Of a stretch of 7,063 nucleotides of DNA, positions 1 to 4,769 are shown in pieces. Both the position numbers and the translations under genes were made by a program. Each line of letters opens with the position of its first letter. The first letter of the stretch is position 1. The notes beneath the pieces were generated by a model, which ran no database searches, was not told where the DNA came from, and worked only from the letters and a program-made list of their open reading frames with translations. The DNA comes from Bacteroidales bacterium (lineage in GTDB: Bacteria; Bacteroidota; Bacteroidia; Bacteroidales; B18-G4): the NCBI GenBank assembly GCA_030618905.1, contig JAUXCL010000126.1, forward strand, positions 1 through 7,063, given 5' to 3'.

Positions 1-318
1 ACAAGGAAACTGAACCTGGGTTTTTTACTGCTGACCGGAGCTTCCTGGACTATTTTGGGGATCTTTTACGGTTTCGGTTATTGTCCCCTCACGGATTGGC
101 ATTTTGCCGTGCTGAGAAAGTTGGGGCAATACAACCTGCCATCATCATATATTAAATATCTGGTTGATAGGTTGTTTGGAACAAATGCAAGTGCTGATGT
201 GGTTGATTTGTTAACCTTGGTCATTTTTTTGGTTGCACTGGCAATTTCTCTGGCCTTGAACATCAGGGATGTGTTTACAAACAGAAAAACCAAGCACCAA
301 ATCCCAAATTCCAAATAA
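1..318 (+). CDS. DUF2784-like small membrane protein (3' part; start outside window)
   Basis: The frame is open from the first base and ends at TAA 316-318, so this is the C-terminal ~105 residues of a gene that begins upstream; a TTG at 55 lies inside the conserved part and is not the start. A first hydrophobic segment (LGFLLLTGASWTILGIFYGF) runs into the short motif GYCPLTDWHFAVLRKLG, followed by LPSSYIKYLVDRLFG, then a second membrane segment around DLLTLVIFLVALAISLALNI. The order membrane helix, CPLT-W-LR-G motif, S-x-I segment, helix is what I know from the DUF2784 family of small inner-membrane proteins, whose function is unknown. The last ~10 residues (KTKHQIPNSK) are encoded by a 7-bp repeat array that also supplies the stop, so the tail is probably not functional. 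It converges on gatD, with a 107-bp gap. Family assignment is fairly sure; no role is proposed. Confidence 0.72.
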   Translation, partial: TRKLNLGFLLLTGASWTILGIFYGFGYCPLTDWHFAVLRKLGQYNLPSSYIKYLVDRLFGTNASADVVDLLTLVIFLVALAISLALNIRDVFTNRKTKHQIPNSK

Positions 319-327
319 ATACCAAAT
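289..327. repeat. 7-bp tandem array, unit about ACCAAAT (left arm)
   Basis: Four contiguous heptamers start at 289, 296, 303 and 310 (accaagc, accaaat, cccaaat, tccaaat). A 4-bp slip (317-320) follows, then one more accaaat at 321-327. The array covers the last codons and stop of the DUF2784-like gene. It faces the array at 369-414 in inverted orientation. Confidence 0.8.
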
Positions 328-414
328 AATAAACTATCAAAGCACAAACAGTTTGAATATTCGAGTTTGGAATTTGTATACTATTTGGAATTTGGAATTT
401 CTTATTTGGGATTT
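299..414. terminator. possible bidirectional terminator / hairpin between convergent genes
   Basis: The 11-mer aaatcccaaat at 299-309 is the exact reverse complement of 404-414. The 11-mer aaattccaaat at 306-316 is the exact reverse complement of both 383-393 and 390-400. Because the arms are 7-bp periodic, a stem could form in several registers, each shifted by 7. It sits between the 3' ends of two converging genes, where a two-way terminator is expected. The stem is A/T-rich, the loop is long (about 65 nt or more) and there is no classic GC stem with a U-tract, so terminator function is an inference; the inverted structure itself is seen directly. Confidence 0.4.
369..414. repeat. 7-bp tandem array, unit about GGAATTT (right arm)
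   Basis: A single ggaattt at 369-375 is followed by a 4-bp slip (376-379). Five contiguous heptamers then start at 380, 387, 394, 401 and 408 (actattt, ggaattt, ggaattt, cttattt, gggattt). The array ends 11 bp short of the gatD stop. It is the approximate reverse complement of the 289-327 array, including a mirrored 4-bp slip. Confidence 0.8.
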
Positions 415-425
415 TACCCCCTGGG

Positions 426-1811
426 TTATTTATGAACCTTCCTGACAAAATCATCCACCTCCGGTACGCCTCCCTGGTAAACCAGGTAGCCGTTATAGGG
501 TTCCCGTCGAGTGATCTCATCGTTGATGGGGGTCAGCATCATCTCTTTCACCTTTGCAGGGTCATCTGTCTGCCCCAGGATCCAGCTTAGCTTAACCCAG
601 GCTACCTCAGGCAACATATTGCCGGCAGGGATGATGCCTTTGGCCATCATGTCGCGGCCGGTATCATAAACGAACATATGCACATAGCCCCAGATGGTCT
701 GCAGGGTCATGAACATGTGAACACCTTTTGCATGGGCCCTTTCGATGGCCGGGTAAAGCTCCTTATTGACATGCCCCAGTCCGGTACCAACGATGATGAT
801 TCCGCGGTATCCGGCTTCCACCAATGCGTCGATGGTGTCGGGCTTCATACCGGGATAGTAATAGATCATGGTCACCTCATTGCTGAAGTAAGGCATGATC
901 TTCACATTCCGGTCTTTTCGCCTTGGATTGAATTTTTTGTGAATCGGGATGATCTCTTTCCTGTTTACCCTTGCCATTGGAATATCCCCAATGGTTCGGA
1001 AGGTGGACCGGTAAGAGGAGTGCATCTTACGGACTCGTGTACCCCTGTGTAATAGTCCATATTCGTCAGATGTAGGGCCAAACATGCAGACCATGACTTC
1101 TGCGATATCGGCATTCCCGGCAGCAAACATGGCATGCATCAGGTTCAGGGCAGCATCGGAGCTGGGCCGGTCGGAAGATCTTTGTGAGCCAACCAGGATG
1201 ATCGGGACAGGTGGATTTTGCACCATGAAGGTCAGGGCGGCACCGGTGTGATGGAGGGTGTCTGTACCATGTCCTATGACAATGCCATCGATCCCTTTTT
1301 CGATTTCCTTGCCAATCGCTTTAGCAAGGGTCATGTATTGCTGTGGCCCCATGTTTTCACTGAAGACGGCAAACACTTTCTCGGTATCCAGGTTACAGAT
1401 ATCTGCCAGCTCAGGTACGGCACCGTAAAGTTCGCCCGGAGTAAAAGCCGGGATCACCGCACCGGTACGATAATCCAGGCGGGAGGCGATGGTTCCGCCG
1501 GTACCGAATAGTTTTACGTATGGCAAACCAGGTGTGACAGGGAATGCCTTTTCAGGGATCTTATAGACTGCTTTCTTGTACCCGGTCTCTTTCATATCCT
1601 TGATGGTCCTGATATCGATACCCACATTATATCCTGTGGGGATCTTCAGCACGATGTGCTTGTCGTCATCATTTTCCGACCTTGGAAGGATGGTACCGTT
1701 AAAAGTACCACGGGTGGTATTGATCACCGCCTGACCCCAAACGCGTGTTTGGAATTTCTTCAATATGTCGAGTGCATCTCCTTTATAGCCCTGAAAAAAA
1801 TCGTCCGTCAT
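426..1811 (-). CDS. gatD: glutamyl-tRNA(Gln) amidotransferase subunit D (archaeal-type, asparaginase-like)
   Basis: This 461-aa cytosolic protein is the ammonia-generating subunit of GatDE: it hydrolyses glutamine (or asparagine) and channels ammonia to GatE for conversion of Glu-tRNA(Gln) to Gln-tRNA(Gln). Residues ~1-90 form the GatD-specific N-terminal domain (GYKGDALDILKKF, then GTILPRSE, then GYNVGIDI). From ~97 an L-asparaginase fold follows: FGTGGTIAS (102-110) with T107 in the nucleophile position, GHGTDT (180-185) giving T183 and D184, and GTRVRKMH (257-264) giving K262, so the expected T/T-D/K catalytic set is complete. The segment LPEVAWVKLSWILGQTDD and a following MMLTxxxxEI match GatD rather than free asparaginases. 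A ~25-residue C-terminal tail (from about 437) extends past the usual archaeal end. The start at 1811 is chosen because the N-terminal domain begins at once; no Shine-Dalgarno sequence is present, only an A/T-rich leader. It lies 44 bp downstream of gatE and is presumably co-transcribed. Identification is firm; presence in a bacterium is the odd point. Confidence 0.95.
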   Translation of the reverse strand: MTDDFFQGYKGDALDILKKFQTRVWGQAVINTTRGTFNGTILPRSENDDDKHIVLKIPTGYNVGIDIRTIKDMKETGYKKAVYKIPEKAFPVTPGLPYVKLFGTGGTIASRLDYRTGAVIPAFTPGELYGAVPELADICNLDTEKVFAVFSENMGPQQYMTLAKAIGKEIEKGIDGIVIGHGTDTLHHTGAALTFMVQNPPVPIILVGSQRSSDRPSSDAALNLMHAMFAAGNADIAEVMVCMFGPTSDEYGLLHRGTRVRKMHSSYRSTFRTIGDIPMARVNRKEIIPIHKKFNPRRKDRNVKIMPYFSNEVTMIYYYPGMKPDTIDALVEAGYRGIIIVGTGLGHVNKELYPAIERAHAKGVHMFMTLQTIWGYVHMFVYDTGRDMMAKGIIPAGNMLPEVAWVKLSWILGQTDDPAKVKEMMLTPINDEITRREPYNGYLVYQGGVPEVDDFVRKVHK

Positions 1812-1825
1812 GGAATTATTTTTAA

Positions 1826-1860
1826 AACTATTTAATATTTACTGTTTGCTATTTGCTATT
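1826..1860. repeat. 7-bp tandem array between gatE and gatD
   Basis: Five heptamers start at 1826, 1833, 1840, 1847 and 1854 (aactatt, taatatt, tactgtt, tgctatt, tgctatt); only the last two are identical and the others are diverged. The array fills most of the gatE-gatD spacer. Its last unit contains the gatE stop codon (complement of cta at 1856-1858), so the stop lies inside the array. Confidence 0.65.
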
Positions 1861-3823
1861 TCTGAACTGTATCAGACAGTTCTTTCATGGATAAATTACC
1901 CAGTGCCAATGGCCTGAGTTCTCCCATGATCCAATCCGTTTCATCCTGTTTTTTGTCCGATATTCCGACCTGTTTAAACTTCTTTTTAAGGAATGGGATG
2001 TGCGAGACAACCTCTTCTTTGGGCAATTCCTTGTATTTGATCACCGTCAGCACAGAAGGGAAATCCATCTTTGGATGTTCATAGAGCACCGGAAGCATCT
2101 TGGCGGCCAGTTCAATGTCGAGATTTTCCTTTTTCAGGTAACGGAAGAGCGCATAAATGATCTTGTAGTTGAATTCCTCTGCCGGGGTATAATGTCCTTC
2201 AATAAATTTGAGCTTATGGCCAAAGAAAGTCCCCACAAATTTAGGATTCAGCTTCAGCTCCTTGATAATCCTTTCGATGAGCAGGAAGTGGTTTCTTTTA
2301 AAAATATAAGTATATGTATCTTCAGGGATATCCCATTTTATTAACTGATGGTAGCGGTCAATAACATCGGTGGGTAAATCCTTGCCTATTTCCACAATAG
2401 TTTCTTCCTCCAGTGGGATAGGTGCTGAATCAGTATCAGGGTACATGCGGTCGGCACCGGGGAGCACCCTTTCAAAGATCGTAGTTCCGTCCCTGAAAGA
2501 TTTCCTGGTTTCGTTGGGTACACCGTCGAATGCCATCTGACATCTTTCTTCGATGGTTTCCAAAGCGGTACTGACATCATCCTGTGGCCCCCAGAAGATA
2601 AGCTGGGCATCATCTTCCTTGGTTTTAAGTTCTTTTCTGACTTTTTGCCATTCTCTTTTCGGTATGGATGGCTTTAACTCTTCTGAATGGATCATGTTGG
2701 GCATGTCCAGGCAGGCAATGACTTTCAGGCGTTCAGAAATTTCATTGGCAAATATTTTACCGGGTTGGGTAAAATGAGACAATATCCCTTTAAACCCCGG
2801 GAGGTTGACAGCAACAATATTTTTATGTTCTTTCCCGGCTGATGTCAAAGGTGCAAACCTGAAATTAAAATTATGCAAATTGAGTTTTTTATGTTCAATG
2901 GCCCATTTCCCAGGCTCCGGAATGCGCTTATTAAGATCCTCCAGGATGCTTAGCAATGCCCATTGCCTGAAGGCTTCGTTATGGGTCAGTTCCGGGATCC
3001 ACTTGATATGGGCAACCCCTTTGATCTCCACACGGGTACCTCCTTTACAACTTACATTTACATCCTGCCGTCCGGCACCAATGCCTGTCCTGACCTTTCC
3101 TGTACTGCGGTTCAGGAAGCGGATATAATCACAGGCTTCCCTTACCTCATCCGGGTTAGCACAATCAGGATAGGTAACGGTTTCAATAAGGGGTATTCCA
3201 AGCCTGTCTGTTTGATATGTACGGATATGTCCAATATCGGAGACCTCACGGCAGGAATCTTCTTCCAGGCTGAGTTGGATCAACCTTATCTTCTTATGCT
3301 TCAGAGGAATTTCCCCTTCAACTCCAATAATGGCCGTCCGCTGAAAGCCGGTTGGGATGCTGCCATCGAGGTATTGCTTGCGGGTGATGTGTACTTCTCC
3401 AACGATATTCAACTTTGAAAGTAAAGATATTTCTATGGCGATATTCAGCGCTTCCTCATCGATGGTAAAAGGTGGTGTATCGTCCACATCATAAGTACAG
3501 GCTGTTTCATTTTTAATGCGGTAGATGATCTCCTTCCTGGTTTTAAACTCCATCAGGGCTGTGCCATCATACTCACCGAGTTCACTCAGGGTGGGACGCA
3601 TGTGGCGGATCAACTCAGCATCGTAGTCGACATGTTTATTATACAGCCCGGCCGGACAACGGCAGAATAGCTTTTCTCTTGTTTTTAGTTGCTGGTGTAC
3701 TTCCAGCCCGGACATAAACCCAATACGGTCGTAATCAGCCTGTGTAGCTTCCTTCCTGGTTACATACCCGATTTTTTTTAAGGAATTGAAGTAGTTATCC
3801 TTTGGATCAAATTGTTTACTCAT
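1856..3823 (-). CDS. gatE: glutamyl-tRNA(Gln) amidotransferase subunit E (archaeal-type)
   Basis: GatE, 655 aa, is the tRNA-binding subunit that phosphorylates Glu-tRNA(Gln) with ATP and amidates it with ammonia from GatD. The catalytic cradle shared with GatB spans ~35-300: GLEVHQQL (39-46, metal-site E41 and H43 by family analogy), LFCRCP (52-57), MRPTLSELGE, YLDGSIPTGFQRTAI (151-165), LSLEED (184-189), DRLGIPLIE (206-214) and GIGAGRQDVNVS (247-258). A GAD/AspRS-like insertion, present in archaeal GatE but absent from bacterial GatB, lies at about 330-450, followed by FERVLPGADRMYPDTDSAPI. The helical tail ends in a GatB/YqeY-type segment (about 633-655) that keeps the G-x7-G spacing (G634, G642) but not the usual Met after the first Gly. 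About 25 residues precede the point where archaeal GatE proteins normally begin. The start at 3823 has no Shine-Dalgarno sequence; a candidate promoter lies about 43 bp upstream. First gene of the gatE-gatD unit. The GAD insert and adjacent gatD exclude GatB. Confidence 0.95.
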   Translation of the reverse strand: MSKQFDPKDNYFNSLKKIGYVTRKEATQADYDRIGFMSGLEVHQQLKTREKLFCRCPAGLYNKHVDYDAELIRHMRPTLSELGEYDGTALMEFKTRKEIIYRIKNETACTYDVDDTPPFTIDEEALNIAIEISLLSKLNIVGEVHITRKQYLDGSIPTGFQRTAIIGVEGEIPLKHKKIRLIQLSLEEDSCREVSDIGHIRTYQTDRLGIPLIETVTYPDCANPDEVREACDYIRFLNRSTGKVRTGIGAGRQDVNVSCKGGTRVEIKGVAHIKWIPELTHNEAFRQWALLSILEDLNKRIPEPGKWAIEHKKLNLHNFNFRFAPLTSAGKEHKNIVAVNLPGFKGILSHFTQPGKIFANEISERLKVIACLDMPNMIHSEELKPSIPKREWQKVRKELKTKEDDAQLIFWGPQDDVSTALETIEERCQMAFDGVPNETRKSFRDGTTIFERVLPGADRMYPDTDSAPIPLEEETIVEIGKDLPTDVIDRYHQLIKWDIPEDTYTYIFKRNHFLLIERIIKELKLNPKFVGTFFGHKLKFIEGHYTPAEEFNYKIIYALFRYLKKENLDIELAAKMLPVLYEHPKMDFPSVLTVIKYKELPKEEVVSHIPFLKKKFKQVGISDKKQDETDWIMGELRPLALGNLSMKELSDTVQK

Positions 3824-3865
3824 ACGAATGGCAAGACAGGATTAAAAAATAGAAAATTCAAGTGT

Positions 3866-3873
3866 CAAATGTA
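3866..3873 (-). promoter_or_regulatory. candidate Bacteroidota -7 element for gatED
   Basis: On the minus strand these bases read TACATTTG, a perfect match to the Bacteroidota sigma-factor -7 consensus TAnnTTTG, about 43 bp upstream of the gatE ATG. This would give a leader of roughly 35 nt. No convincing -33 TTTG is found about 20 bp further upstream, so support rests on one 8-bp match in a suitable place. Confidence 0.45.
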
Positions 3874-3917
3874 TAAAATTTTCGATCATTATTCGTGCTT
3901 GTTTGAAAATCGTATCC

Positions 3918-3938
3918 GAGTGAACGGTGAACAGTGAA
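3918..3938. repeat. 7-bp tandem array, unit about TTCACYG on minus strand (3 units)
   Basis: Three heptamers on the plus strand start at 3918, 3925 and 3932 (gagtgaa, cggtgaa, cagtgaa). Their reverse complement belongs to the same family as the seven-unit array at 4721-4769. The array begins 9 bp past the stop of the SRD5A-like gene. Confidence 0.85.
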
Positions 3939-3947
3939 GAGAAATGA

Positions 3948-4706
3948 TTAGAGTATATAAGGGATTACTGCCTTTCTTTCTTTTGGGTAGTCTTCAAAAT
4001 GACCTTGGTACCATTTATGATGATCAAGGGCGCGCGGGATAAGATTAGCCATGGTCCAGGCTGCAAAAGATAAGCCTGGTAAACACCAGGTAAGCACAGC
4101 ATAACCTGTCCACTCTATAATTTCTCCAAAGTGGTTTGGACAGGTGACATATTTAAATAAACCTCCATAAGGGATCTGGTACCCATTTTCACTGTTCTTG
4201 CGCAGGTGAATCAAGCGGTTATCGGATTTCCAGTTGATATACATGCCCATGAAGAAAAGGATGACACCGAGGATAAAGCGCCAGTCACCAAGCCAGGCTA
4301 AGGAATAATCTCCTGCAAAATTCCCCAGGAAATATCCAATGGAAAAGCCGTTAACCAGATTGAAACAGATGGCCATTAAAACAATAATTATGGGCATTTT
4401 CTTGCCTTTGGTTTTCAGCCTGAATGGAAACACCACTACCCGGTTGAAATAGTGAAATGTGAAAAGTAAGAGGAATATCCAGGCGACGACAGGTTTGCTG
4501 CCATTACCCAAAATGAAAAACAAAACAGGAAGTACCAATGCGGGTATTTCCATAATGATCCACCCGGCACGGTTAGAGATCATTGGCCCCCAGGTACTTT
4601 TCGAATGCCGGCCATAGGGTGCTGTGACTTTAAGCAACAGGGTAAAAGTCATTACCGCAACCCCGATCCAAATCCAAATAATCGTATTAAATGTATAAAA
4701 ATCCAT
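3948..4706 (-). CDS. steroid 5-alpha-reductase family membrane protein (SRD5A/DUF1295-like)
   Basis: This 252-aa polytopic membrane protein resembles human SRD5A1/2 (about 255-260 aa) over its full length. The family reduces a C=C bond conjugated to a 3-oxo group using NADPH. Visible landmarks are YGRHS (31-35), MEIPAL with E53 (aligning with SRD5A2 E57), HYFNR with Y86 (aligning with Y91), GMYINWKSD (154-162), GYQIPYGGLFKYVTCPNHFG (175-194), EIIEWTGYAVLTW (195-207) and the C-terminal HHKWY...FEDYPKERKAVIPYIL. From memory of the family, N158, D162, R169, N191, R225 and Y233 fall at cofactor-contact positions; Q177 replaces the Arg usual in YRIPQGG. Hydrophobic stretches near 8-25, 48-66, 73-95, 104-125, 143-160 and 197-222 suggest 6-7 helices. 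The ATG at 4706 has no Shine-Dalgarno sequence. The gene is flanked by inverted copies of one heptamer array. The native bacterial substrate cannot be told: steroid, other enone lipid or isoprenoid are all possible. Confidence 0.85.
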   Translation of the reverse strand: MDFYTFNTIIWIWIGVAVMTFTLLLKVTAPYGRHSKSTWGPMISNRAGWIIMEIPALVLPVLFFILGNGSKPVVAWIFLLLFTFHYFNRVVVFPFRLKTKGKKMPIIIVLMAICFNLVNGFSIGYFLGNFAGDYSLAWLGDWRFILGVILFFMGMYINWKSDNRLIHLRKNSENGYQIPYGGLFKYVTCPNHFGEIIEWTGYAVLTWCLPGLSFAAWTMANLIPRALDHHKWYQGHFEDYPKERKAVIPYIL

Positions 4707-4720
4707 AATTAAGAAATCAG

Positions 4721-4769
4721 TTCACTGTTCACTGTTCACCGTTCACCGTTCACCCTTCACTGTTCACCC
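4721..4769. repeat. 7-bp tandem array, unit TTCAC(T/C)(G/C), seven perfect-length units
   Basis: Seven contiguous heptamers fill exactly 49 bp: ttcactg (4721, 4728, 4756), ttcaccg (4735, 4742) and ttcaccc (4749, 4763). All share TTCAC and vary only at the last two positions. The array starts 14 bp upstream of the SRD5A-like ATG, and its last base is part of the stop codon of the SPOR-repeat gene. Bases 4728-4746 are the exact reverse complement of 3920-3938. Confidence 0.95.

Noticed and set aside
415..428. Small G/C palindrome after gatD as an intrinsic terminator
   Set aside because: The loop would be about two bases and there is no U-tract.
275..520. Minus-strand open frame reading through the heptamer arrays (IPNSxxIPNS-type repeats)
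   Set aside because: It overlaps the gatD 3' end in another frame and its sequence is a translation of the 7-bp repeats; no family resemblance.
678..1052. Plus-strand open frames inside gatD, gatE and the SPOR gene
   Set aside because: They lie antisense to clearly conserved coding sequence and show no recognisable domains.
426..1811. Annotation as a plain L-asparaginase
   Set aside because: The GatD N-terminal domain, the LPEVAWVKLSWILGQTDD segment and adjacency to gatE fix it as GatD, although the catalytic residues are those of asparaginases.
1812..1832. Independent promoter for gatD (TAGTTTTA on the minus strand)
   Set aside because: It is one base off TAnnTTTG in very A/T-rich DNA inside a 44-bp spacer; co-transcription with gatE is simpler.
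1856..3823. Annotation as bacterial GatB
   Set aside because: At 655 aa with a GAD/AspRS-like insertion it is much longer than GatB (about 475 aa), and no gatA or gatC is adjacent.
3918..4769. Transposon or integron cassette bounded by inverted repeats
   Set aside because: No transposase, recombinase or target-site duplication is visible. The inverted repeats are internally 7-bp periodic and similar periodic arrays occur at unrelated gene ends.
4721..4769. CRISPR-like array
   Set aside because: The units are 7 bp, directly adjacent and without spacers; no cas genes.
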